Shown in pieces: positions 36,887 to 44,579 of a stretch of 64,000 nucleotides of DNA. The notes under the pieces are model-generated. The model saw nothing but the letters and a program-made list of their open reading frames with translations. It had not been told where the DNA came from and made no database searches. Location of the stretch: NCBI GenBank assembly GCA_027026255.1, contig JALVOT010000014.1, forward strand, positions 248,586 to 312,585, in the 5' to 3' direction. The stretch is from Caldifarciminota bacterium. GTDB taxonomy: Bacteria > Hydrothermota > Tepidihabitantia > SM23-42. The translations under genes and the position numbers were made by a program. Every line of letters begins with the position of its first letter. Positions within the stretch are counted from its first letter, which is position 1.

Positions 36887-37028
36887 CAGGCTACCGCCCT
36901 TGTCAGTTACATACTGACCATTAAATCGAATGACATTTTGTTTGTAAAAAAGTGGCATAGATTCATTAAAAGATAAGACTTTTCATTATTATTTACATCA
37001 ATTATAAAAAGAAAAATGAGAATGTCAA
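36887..37028 (-). promoter_or_regulatory. Promoter plus JUMPstart/ops-like leader of the polysaccharide assembly operon
   Basis: Read on the - strand: a consensus promoter with -35 TTGACA (37023-37028), a 16-nt spacer and -10 TATAAT (37001-37006). About 75-95 nt downstream come a hairpin GTCAGT-5 nt-ACTGAC (36902-36918) and then GGCGGTAGCCTG (36887-36898), which differs from the enterobacterial ops element GGCGGTAGCGTG at one base. A second copy exists at 43280-43412. The ops site recruits the NusG paralogue RfaH to RNA polymerase, allowing long polysaccharide operons to be transcribed to the end. Of 36871-37209, the rest holds repeat-derived sequence and no gene. Confidence 0.75.
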
Positions 37029-37209
37029 GCTGGATGAATCGATAATTTTCACGAAAAAGGATATAGGTAGAAGTACCCAGTGGAAGGGCTGACGCCCTGG
37101 AAGGGAGGAGACTTCGTCCTGGAATAAACGCACTGCGTGCTGTACCTGAAGATTATGGTTTATTTGGTTTATCTGGTTGAGATATAGACATAATAAAAAG
37201 TGCGGGATC

Positions 37210-39729
37210 TCACTCCGTTCGATAGTATTTGGAGTAGTATTTGTGGTAGTAGTGATAGTAGTAGGAACCCGGGACTTGAGGCACGGCATTCATCACGATA
37301 CCGATTAAGTTGGTTCGGGTATTTAAGAGGATATCCCGGGTATTTTCCAGTTCTTTAAAACCGGTCCTTCCGTAACGGGCAGTCAAGAGGACTGCATCAG
37401 CAAATTTTGCAAGATATGTTGCATCGGCAAAAAGCAGTACAGGAACACCGTCAATTATGATGTATTCATATTTTTCTTTTAACTGCGTAACAATATTATT
37501 CATCGGTTCAGATTCCAAAAAGACAAATGGGTTGGGAGGAATCTTTCCCACGGGCAGGAGGTCAAGTCTGGTTCTATCCTCTTTGTCTTCAATTATTGGA
37601 ATGATTATATCCTGCAGTTTTGTCTCGGACCTGAGCAGGTCAAAAAGACCTTCTTTTTTACGATGCTGGGTGACATCGGTGAGATGACCTTTTTTCTTAC
37701 GAAAATCGGTATCAAGAAGCAGAACCTTATGCCCGGACCGGGCAATGATATTACCAAGATTTAAGGCAATAAATGTCTTACCCTCTTCCGGGCTTGGTGA
37801 GGTAATGTATATTACCCTATATTTCTTTTCAGGATGGGCAAATTCCAGGTTGAGTGATAGTTTACGAAATGCTTCAAGTTCAGATGACGAGAGGTCAAAA
37901 TCCAGAATCAGAAGTTGCGAACGGGTGGGTTGTTTTCGGTTGTTGAATACAAAACGAAATACATTTTCCAAAAAGCCCGGCTTTTTCTGAGATTTTTGCT
38001 TCTCCCCTATTATCGGAATTGAACCGAAGATTGGAAGCCCGAGTTTTTCAGTGACAATCTCTGCATCCTTAACTGTATTGTCTAGATATTCAGCCATAAA
38101 GACTGTAAAACTACCGGCTAAGATACTAATTACAAAGGCAAGGAACAGGGTCAAAAGCCGACGCCGGGCATTTACCGGCTGACTGGAAACCATCGGAGGG
38201 TTTATTATCTTTAAATCCGAAGTGACACCTGCTTCCTGAACCTTTGTCTCTTCAAGTTTCTCTGCAAAGAATGTATAGAGTTTTTCTGCAGTCTCTTTGT
38301 CCCTTTCTAAACGGGCAAGTTGAATCTCATCCTCAGGCACATTTTTTAACTGGGATTGAAGAACTGTAATCTGGGTCTCAACACTAGCAATTTCGGTCTT
38401 GATACTGGGAACACGTTTGGCAATCTCCTGTTTCATCTGGTCTTTTAAACCATCAAGTTTTGCCCTTACTTCAAGAACCTTGGGATGGTTAGGTGAATAC
38501 TCTTTTAATCTGCCGCGCAGGCTCGCCTCGGTCTGAAGCAGCTGGGAATAGAAGTTCTGGAGCACCGGATCAGAAACCAGGGTTGAGGCGAAGTTGATGG
38601 TTGTATCCTGAAATCTCTGCCGGGAAAGATACTTTTCTAAATCCTTTAATATCTTCTGCTCAATCTGGAGTTGACTTTTTCTGGTCTGGAGCTGGGATAT
38701 CTGAGTTATCAAAGCCTGGGTTGATGCCTTCAAATCGGCAATCTTCTTTTTTTCCTTGAAATCTTTTACTTTTCTCTCGAGTTCACAAAGCTTTTCTTTG
38801 TATTGTGAAAGTTGTGATTCAATAAAATTTTTGGACTGAATATATTGTAAGGATTTCTCACTTATATCCTGTTTGATTATCTCCCGGGACAATGCCCGGG
38901 CAATCCTTAAGGCATCTTCAGGATTTGCCCAGAGCACATTTATCCTTAAGATACCGATATTGGTGTCATATACCCTGGGATTTGCTGAAACTAATTTTTT
39001 TGCGGCACTGGCACCGGAAAATGGAACACCGGAACTTTTCGCACCCGGTTCAAGTTTATCCGCCTCGAGCATTTTGATTGTTAAAGAATTTCTCAATGCC
39101 AGGGCAACCTGGGAACGAGGATATATTGTAAGTTTATAGGTCTTTTCTGAAGATATCAACGGCGCTGACAGCACCTTGAGCTGAAAAATTCCCAGGTCGA
39201 GAAATTGATTAACTGAACCCTGAGCAAGTTTTTTATTATCTTTGTAAACTGAAATCCCGGTTTGTGAATCAGTATTTTTTAATTTTAATTTAAGTGGACC
39301 AATCGGCTTATCAAAATCCTGTTTTAGTACTATATCAACCCTGAGATTATCACCGCCATCTTTTATATGGGCATAAAGATGGAGGGTATCAACAAGTTTT
39401 TGTGCAAGACGAACACTTAAAAGGTTGGAAATAACCCGTTGGGTTACTGTACCAATCTGACGGGATGGAGACAATTCATAGCCGGAGAAGAAACCTTCTA
39501 CCGGCTTTTCATTTAAGACACCAAGGTCAAATGTCGCCCGGTAGATTGGAGTATAGGGTTTTGTAAATTGGGCAATAATAATACCCAGAAATAATGGAAT
39601 TGCAATGTAGAAAAAGAGGGTTCGACGACGCAGGAATTTGTTGAAGAGTTCATAAAGATCAATCGGTTTTTCTTCTTCAGAAAAAGATTCTGCGCGGGTG
39701 AAGTTATTGTTGTTTATTCGAGTATCCAT
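37210..39729 (-). CDS. wzc: Polysaccharide co-polymerase with BY-kinase domain (Wzc-like)
   Basis: This 839-aa inner-membrane protein has the Wzz-type chain-length domain flanked by helices near residues 33-53 and 530-550, a long coiled-coil periplasmic part, and a cytoplasmic tyrosine kinase. The kinase has Walker A SPSPEEGKTF (Lys651), Walker A' LLLDTDFRKKKG and a tyrosine cluster near the C-terminus (nine tyrosines in the last 20 or so residues). The cluster is autophosphorylated to control polymer length and export. It starts 122 nt after the Wza-like gene with a GAGGTGAT ribosome-binding site. Confidence 0.95.
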   Translation of the reverse strand: MDTRINNNNFTRAESFSEEEKPIDLYELFNKFLRRRTLFFYIAIPLFLGIIIAQFTKPYTPIYRATFDLGVLNEKPVEGFFSGYELSPSRQIGTVTQRVISNLLSVRLAQKLVDTLHLYAHIKDGGDNLRVDIVLKQDFDKPIGPLKLKLKNTDSQTGISVYKDNKKLAQGSVNQFLDLGIFQLKVLSAPLISSEKTYKLTIYPRSQVALALRNSLTIKMLEADKLEPGAKSSGVPFSGASAAKKLVSANPRVYDTNIGILRINVLWANPEDALRIARALSREIIKQDISEKSLQYIQSKNFIESQLSQYKEKLCELERKVKDFKEKKKIADLKASTQALITQISQLQTRKSQLQIEQKILKDLEKYLSRQRFQDTTINFASTLVSDPVLQNFYSQLLQTEASLRGRLKEYSPNHPKVLEVRAKLDGLKDQMKQEIAKRVPSIKTEIASVETQITVLQSQLKNVPEDEIQLARLERDKETAEKLYTFFAEKLEETKVQEAGVTSDLKIINPPMVSSQPVNARRRLLTLFLAFVISILAGSFTVFMAEYLDNTVKDAEIVTEKLGLPIFGSIPIIGEKQKSQKKPGFLENVFRFVFNNRKQPTRSQLLILDFDLSSSELEAFRKLSLNLEFAHPEKKYRVIYITSPSPEEGKTFIALNLGNIIARSGHKVLLLDTDFRKKKGHLTDVTQHRKKEGLFDLLRSETKLQDIIIPIIEDKEDRTRLDLLPVGKIPPNPFVFLESEPMNNIVTQLKEKYEYIIIDGVPVLLFADATYLAKFADAVLLTARYGRTGFKELENTRDILLNTRTNLIGIVMNAVPQVPGSYYYHYYHKYYSKYYRTE

Positions 39730-39851
39730 TAAAAATCACCTCATAGTTAAGGAATAATCGGAAATTTGACAAAAGAAACACGCCCCGGAAAGTAAAGGCG
39801 GCTGCATTAAAATTGTGGTATTCGATTTTATTGATTCTCAACTTCATAAAT

Positions 39852-40514
39852 TTATCTGTTCTGTATCGTTATATACAGATTAACAGCAGTAAGGGCAAGG
39901 GTGGTGAACTGAAGCACGGTTGTCCAGTTTATGGTGAATCTTTTCGGCACATATAGCCAGTCCCCGGATTTTAATTCGAAATTATTTTTCTGGATTCCTC
40001 TTTTTATAATCTCATCCATATTAACGGTTATTGTTTTTGGACCCCCGGGACCGAATCGAACCACTTTTACCTTACGAAGATTTGCCCCTGATGTCGGACC
40101 ACCAGCAAGGGCGAGATAGTCAGTAATACGAAGACCCCGTTGATACTCTACCGCTCCCTGACGTAAAACTTCACCAAAGACCGAAACATAAGGCAGGGTG
40201 GGACTTTTCAGGATTATTGAAACTACAGGATGGGTAAAGTATTTTTTAAGATTTTCAGCAACAAGGCTTGCCGCCTGTTCCGGTGTAAGACCAGCAACCT
40301 TTACTTCACCGATAAGGGGAAATGATATTGTGCCATTATGCATCACCATTAAAGTACGGGCAAGTTCTTCCTCACCGAGCACAACTACCTCAAGCACATC
40401 TCCAGGTTCAATTGTGTAGACCTCTTCTGGCGGCCGGGCAATAAAAACCGAATTTGATTGACCGCTGCCAATAAATGGTATAATTAATACTAAAAGAAAC
40501 AATAACTTTTTCAT
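39852..40514 (-). CDS. wza: Polysaccharide export protein (Wza-like, SLBB domain)
   Basis: This roughly 220-aa outer-membrane export protein has a signal peptide (MKKLLFLLVLIIPFIGSGQS), the Poly_export domain YTIEPGDVLEVVVLG followed by GLTPEQAASLV, and an SLBB domain with VFGEVLRQGAVEY. There is no lipobox cysteine, so it is not an obvious lipoprotein, unlike E. coli Wza. A C-terminal hydrophobic helix (about 200-215) fits the amphipathic pore helix of Wza. I start at ATG 40514; the frame stays open to 40637, but that extension covers a promoter. Confidence 0.9.
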   Translation of the reverse strand: MKKLLFLLVLIIPFIGSGQSNSVFIARPPEEVYTIEPGDVLEVVVLGEEELARTLMVMHNGTISFPLIGEVKVAGLTPEQAASLVAENLKKYFTHPVVSIILKSPTLPYVSVFGEVLRQGAVEYQRGLRITDYLALAGGPTSGANLRKVKVVRFGPGGPKTITVNMDEIIKRGIQKNNFELKSGDWLYVPKRFTINWTTVLQFTTLALTAVNLYITIQNR

Positions 40515-40521
40515 ATCAGCT

Positions 40522-40550
40522 ATGATATTCAGAATTGCAGGTGATGTCAA
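40522..40550 (-). promoter_or_regulatory. Promoter immediately before wza (leaderless)
   Basis: On the - strand, -35 TTGACA (40545-40550), a 17-nt spacer and -10 TATCAT (40522-40527) are followed after 7 nt by the wza ATG. No ribosome-binding site is present. A transcript would start at or next to the start codon. Confidence 0.55.
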
Positions 40551-41159
40551 GGGGCTGATGTCCTGACTCCTCTCCACTTTTTTCATTGTGTCTCTTGGAT
40601 TAATTGCAACGGTATTCTGGACAGAATAAACCTCCATAAGATTATTAAACTAAGACGAAAAATACTCAACAACTTCGTTTTACTTTTTTTATATTATTAT
40701 TGGTCATTTGAAAAATTTCTCTACCATCTTCGCCCGGTTCAATTTTTCTCAGCGCGGGCGGCATTTCCATTTTTCTCAGCGCGGGCGGCGTCCCCGCCGC
40801 CCGCTGGAGGTTTGTCATCCTCAACTCGTTTCAGAAACCCCTGCAGCCCGCCGGGCGCCCTGTCTCGGGGCGAGACGCCCCTCGGCTATATTGTAACATA
40901 GTTTACAAAAAACCGAGACAAAAAGTGGAGAGAAATAAGGCTGATGCCCTGGAAGTTGCGCCGGATAATCTTTTGACTGTTATAATTATCACACACTCTG
41001 CAATCATCGTATGGCATTAAACAGAATAGAGATTTCCTCCACCCTCTTCTGAAAAACATAATAAATTTTCTTACTGATATTTCTATTGTCTAATGCTTTA
41101 TCAAAATGATTATTCAGTTCACCCTATAAGAATCTAAAGAACAAGATTTGGTCAGCGGA
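40551..41159. other. Gene-free stretch with GC-rich repeats and hairpins
   Basis: No credible gene is seen between the wza promoter and the OmpA-family gene. A 21-bp sequence occurs twice in tandem at 40742-40762 and 40769-40789. It runs into a GC-only hairpin, GCGGGCGGCG (40781-40790) with CGCCGCCCGC (40795-40804) and a 4-nt loop. A second GC-rich region lies near 40840-40885. A short GCTGATGCCCTGGAAG remnant near 40932-40947 resembles the repeats at 37088 and 43494. The GC content is far above the surroundings. Confidence 0.6.
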
Positions 41160-42812
41160 TTATTTCAGGATTACGAAATCGACACGGCGGTTTTTTGCCC
41201 TGCCTGCCCGGGTTCTATTATCAGCAATCGGTCTTGTTTCTCCATAACCACGGGCAATCAGACGCTTGGGATCAATCATATGCTTGGTGATAAGATAGTT
41301 ACGCACAGTTTTTGCCCTTGCATTTGAGAGTTTCATATTATAGGCACTACCGCCGATTGCATCGGTATGACCCTGAATTTCAACCACAATCTCAGGATTA
41401 TCGGTGAGAATCGCAGCCGCTTCATCCAATACAGCATAGGATTCTGGCCTGAGTGTCGCCTTATTAAAATCGAATCTTACACCCTTGAGTGTAATTACCA
41501 TTCCTTTTTTCACCATCTTGATATCGAGATTGGTTCTCTCCCCCGGCTTTACAACTATCGGATAAACACCGGTTTCATATTCCATCGCCTCCGCCTTAAC
41601 TTTATAATTGTCGGGGGGTAAGTCTTTAAATTCAAATATTCCGGTTGAATCGGATTTAGTGGAGATATTGAGTTCAGGAATGGAAAGATTAACAATCAGA
41701 GGCTCATTTGTCTTCATATCGACGACCTTTCCAATTATGGCACCGGTTTTTGCTTCTGGTTTTTCCAGAGTAAAATCGCAGAAGGTGATTTTATCAGAGA
41801 CTACGGTTATACTCTTTGTTTTTCCCGGATAACCGGGTGCACCTGCATAGAGTTTATAACTGCCCGGTTTCAGGCCCTTGAGTATGTATGAACCCTGGTC
41901 CGGACTGGTCAGGACCCTGGGTATATTGGTACCGAGAATCTGAATTTCGGCAATAATAGGATTACCTGATGCATCAAAAACTGTACCGGCGATTCCTCCA
42001 AGATGCGGTTTTTCGGATGGTTTTTTGTAAGAAATAGAAAATGCCCAACGCGGTCCGTATGCACCATCAGGCCAGAGAAAATATTCAAATTTGGTTATTG
42101 CTATGCCCACTTCAACAGGTGGAATATAGAAATTAAATCCGAAATTCAAATCGCGGGGATCACCTTCAAATATAAATGCTACATTCCTGGTAAGAGTCAG
42201 TTCCATACCGGCGAACAAGCCGACCGCCCAATCTCCTCCTTTCTCATGATAGAAATTTGTATTGAAGTATCGAGAATGGGTACCATAACCCACATATCTG
42301 CCCCGGCCGAGACCGATTATTGCCTTCGCCCACGGAGCAAGCGAATATCTTGATACGAGATACAAAGAGGCGAGCTCGAATGGCTTTTTATATTCACCAT
42401 GATTATAACTGAGATCATCGGTCCAGCCGGTTGAATCTCCATGCCCAAGTTCTGAAATATCAAGGGCCCAGGAAATTTGATGAATTCCCCAGGCAAGTGC
42501 GAATTTATCTGAATTCAGAAGTTTGTGACAGAATCCAAAGGCTGCGGTGAATTTACTGAGGGAATAAATATCAAGGTATGCCTCAAACCGGTCATTTATA
42601 CCCAAGGATGTATGGATGTTGTGGTCGTATCCATCATTTATTGGGTCGGTACCGAGGGGTAGTGATGCATCATAACCAAAACGGAATCCAAGTCGGGGCA
42701 TAATATCTGGACCAGGGATATCAATCAGACCAGAGGTCCGATTGAACTCGGCGTCTGCATTGGCGATGAAGACAAAGATGGCAATGCAGACCATTAAAGA
42801 TGCGTGTTTCAT
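41160..42812 (-). CDS. OmpA-family outer membrane protein with YjbH-like barrel and carboxypeptidase-regulatory domains
   Basis: This 550-aa exported protein has a signal peptide (MKHASLMVCIAIFVFIANAD). A region (about 25-260) starts FNRTSGLIDIPGPD and has barrel-like strands, recalling YjbH-type polysaccharide proteins. Two carboxypeptidase-regulatory-like Ig folds follow (GIAGTVFDASGNPI, GAIIGKVVDMKTNEP). The C-terminal OmpA domain has EIQGHTDAIGG and RAKNRRVDFV, which binds peptidoglycan. I start at ATG 42812, which has an AAGGAGGT site; an upstream ATG at 42851 lacks one. The protein may couple polysaccharide secretion to the cell wall (inference). Confidence 0.88.
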   Translation of the reverse strand: MKHASLMVCIAIFVFIANADAEFNRTSGLIDIPGPDIMPRLGFRFGYDASLPLGTDPINDGYDHNIHTSLGINDRFEAYLDIYSLSKFTAAFGFCHKLLNSDKFALAWGIHQISWALDISELGHGDSTGWTDDLSYNHGEYKKPFELASLYLVSRYSLAPWAKAIIGLGRGRYVGYGTHSRYFNTNFYHEKGGDWAVGLFAGMELTLTRNVAFIFEGDPRDLNFGFNFYIPPVEVGIAITKFEYFLWPDGAYGPRWAFSISYKKPSEKPHLGGIAGTVFDASGNPIIAEIQILGTNIPRVLTSPDQGSYILKGLKPGSYKLYAGAPGYPGKTKSITVVSDKITFCDFTLEKPEAKTGAIIGKVVDMKTNEPLIVNLSIPELNISTKSDSTGIFEFKDLPPDNYKVKAEAMEYETGVYPIVVKPGERTNLDIKMVKKGMVITLKGVRFDFNKATLRPESYAVLDEAAAILTDNPEIVVEIQGHTDAIGGSAYNMKLSNARAKTVRNYLITKHMIDPKRLIARGYGETRPIADNRTRAGRAKNRRVDFVILK

Positions 42813-42921
42813 TAAATACCTCCTTGTTATACTTAACATTTTATTACACACTTCGTTGATGTAATCAAATCAACATTCTGATAACAGCCAGAAAAGTATG
42901 AATATATCTGCCATTATCAAT

Positions 42922-43233
42922 TCATTTACAGAAGATATCTTTACTGAAAATGTTTTTTATTGAGATTCTTCGACCTCTTCGCTCCAAGGCCTCTGAAGAA
43001 CAGAAAGAAGACCGGGGTCTGGAAGTAAGGGTTTTACTCTGGAACTTAATTAGACTTTGTTGCCTACGCCAGGTTCTGGCAATATCACCACAAGCAGAAC
43101 AGGATGAACGCCGCATCCAGGCGGCAAGCGAATATTTTTCTACAGCAGGAAAGTTTTTTGTAATCTTGAAGTTTTCCATTGCCTCAATCATTGATATTTC
43201 ATCAACATCAGGTTTTTGATATTCCCGTATCAA
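42922..43233 (-). CDS. Hypothetical short protein behind an ops-like leader
   Basis: An open frame of about 103 codons begins at TTG 43233 after an ideal GGAGGAG site; GTG 43272 would add 13 residues. Its N-terminus (IREYQKPDVDEISMIEAM) looks like a peptide leader, followed by LAAWMRRSSCSACGDIA. The second half is basic and less natural in composition. It lies directly downstream of the promoter and ops-like element at 43280-43412 and upstream of the OmpA-family gene. Function is unknown; a modified-peptide precursor is one guess. Confidence 0.4.
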   Translation of the reverse strand: MIREYQKPDVDEISMIEAMENFKITKNFPAVEKYSLAAWMRRSSCSACGDIARTWRRQQSLIKFQSKTLTSRPRSSFCSSEALERRGRRISIKNIFSKDIFCK

Positions 43234-43279
43234 TTTACCATCTCCTCCATTTAAGGACTTATTTATTTTCACAAAATAA

Positions 43280-43412
43280 TACGCTACCGCTCTTGTCAGT
43301 TACATACTGACCATCAGCACACAATGTTGAAGGTGCCAGAGGTTAATTATAAATTCCAAACACCGCATTATCTATTACATAGTAATTATAAGAAGAAATA
43401 TGGTGATGTCAA
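43280..43412 (-). promoter_or_regulatory. Second copy of promoter plus JUMPstart/ops-like leader
   Basis: On the - strand: -35 TTGACA (43407-43412), a 16-nt spacer, -10 TATAAT (43385-43390), a hairpin GTCAGT-5 nt-ACTGAC (43294-43311) and AGCGGTAGCGTA (43280-43291), 10 of 12 bases identical to E. coli ops. Similarity to the copy at 36887-37028 is high in the ops/hairpin block (about 32 nt) and in the promoter block with its upstream flank (about 110 nt). The 70-80 nt between these blocks have diverged, as expected for two conserved functional blocks. It drives the small peptide, OmpA-family, wza and wzc genes. Confidence 0.72.
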
Positions 43413-43488
43413 GTTAAACGGATTGATAATTTTTACGGGAAAGGATATAAGTAGAAGTACCCAGTGGGAAGACTGAAGCCCTGGTAAA

Positions 43489-43504
43489 AAGAGCTGACGC
43501 TCTT
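43489..43504 (-). terminator. Probable intrinsic terminator after the M50 protease gene
   Basis: On the - strand, AAGAGC-GTCA-GCTCTT forms a 6-bp stem with a tetraloop and runs into TTT just downstream (43486-43488), 37 nt after the protease stop. The related copy at 37085-37098 keeps the tetraloop with a changed stem (AGGGC-GTCA-GCCCT), so pairing is conserved, but it has no T-run. Confidence 0.5.
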
Positions 43505-43540
43505 GAAGGGAGGGATTCGCCATAGAAAGAAAAAAGGGGG

Positions 43541-44566
43541 TCAGGAAATGCTGAAGGGTTGAGGGGTGAAGGTGAGGAATAATATAATTAAAGGCAGGAT
43601 GGCACTCAGTTTTTCTGTTTTTGTTAATGGAGTAATACAATCCTGTATCACTGTATCACGACGGGCAAAGATAAAGGCAAGCAAAGCCCATATCAACCAG
43701 CCCAACCAGAGAAAACTGAGGGCGATGAGTGCGCCAAATATTACAGGATAGATATATTTTCTTTTTTTCAAAAATATACTGTAGGCAACATGACCGCCGT
43801 CCAGTTGACCAACCGGGATCAGATTCATTGAGGTAACAAGAAATCCAAGCCAGCCGGCAAACGCCATTGGATGGAGGTATAAATCAGCATTGGGTGCAAT
43901 ATTAGAATGCATTATCTTTATCAGAATATAAAAGAGCAATGAATTTCCCAGTTTAAGAAAGCCGCCGGTTTCTGGCACAACCTTTACCGTAGAAAGGCTG
44001 ATACCAATAATGGTTATGGGCAGGGCGACAAGAAATCCTGCAACCGGGCCAGCCATCCCAACCCTTAAAAGGGTGCTTCTTGAAGGAACAACAGATTTCA
44101 TCCGTATTACGGCGCCAAATGTGCCGATAAAATGAAAAGGCACCGGAATGAAATAGGGCAGTGTAGTAATCATTCCCGCCTGACGCGAAACAAAGTAATG
44201 GCCAAGTTCATGACAGGTAAGAATCGCCATAATTGAAAAAGAAAATGCAATTCCTGCACTCAGAGAACCGGAATTCAGATAACCGGCGAAGATTGTAGTA
44301 AATATTGTGGCAATAAAAAGTAAGACATTGAGCCAGTAGCGCTGTTTTATGGTGGTGGGTTTGAAAATACCAAGCCGAATTATATGATAATCATCTTTTT
44401 TATCAAAGATAGGGGTATATTCGGTTTGGGAGAGAAAATCCTTAATCTGCTTGATTGTCTGTTCAACCGGAGGATTTATTACACCCTTGATTATAATTCC
44501 ATTTATTCCATATGTAATATCATCAATTTTCATCTGCTGTTCAAGAAAATTACGAATTTCTTCCAT
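43541..44566 (-). CDS. Site-2 protease family (M50) membrane metalloprotease
   Basis: This 341-aa protein has an N-terminal soluble domain (about 1-85) and membrane helices carrying the zinc motif HELGH (LTCHELGHYFVSR) and the third ligand motif NLIPVGQLDGGH. The architecture matches bacterial S2P-like proteases similar to plant EGY proteins and Thermus-type enzymes. It cuts substrates within the membrane; targets are unknown. It lies 13 nt downstream of mnmG and has a GGGGAG ribosome-binding site. Confidence 0.9.
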   Translation of the reverse strand: MEEIRNFLEQQMKIDDITYGINGIIIKGVINPPVEQTIKQIKDFLSQTEYTPIFDKKDDYHIIRLGIFKPTTIKQRYWLNVLLFIATIFTTIFAGYLNSGSLSAGIAFSFSIMAILTCHELGHYFVSRQAGMITTLPYFIPVPFHFIGTFGAVIRMKSVVPSRSTLLRVGMAGPVAGFLVALPITIIGISLSTVKVVPETGGFLKLGNSLLFYILIKIMHSNIAPNADLYLHPMAFAGWLGFLVTSMNLIPVGQLDGGHVAYSIFLKKRKYIYPVIFGALIALSFLWLGWLIWALLAFIFARRDTVIQDCITPLTKTEKLSAILPLIILFLTFTPQPFSIS

Positions 44567-44579
44567 CTTCTCCCCTTTC

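Noticed and set aside
40515..40637. N-terminal extension of the Wza-like protein to 40637
   Set aside because: The signal peptide starts at 40514, and the extension covers a clear promoter.
40708..40896. 62-codon frame on the + strand in the GC-rich repeat
   Set aside because: The translation is arginine- and histidine-rich and follows the tandem repeat and hairpins; it is a by-product of GC-rich non-coding sequence.
42950..43219. Open frame on the + strand opposite the small peptide gene
   Set aside because: It has no ribosome-binding site or promoter and is antisense to a frame that has both.
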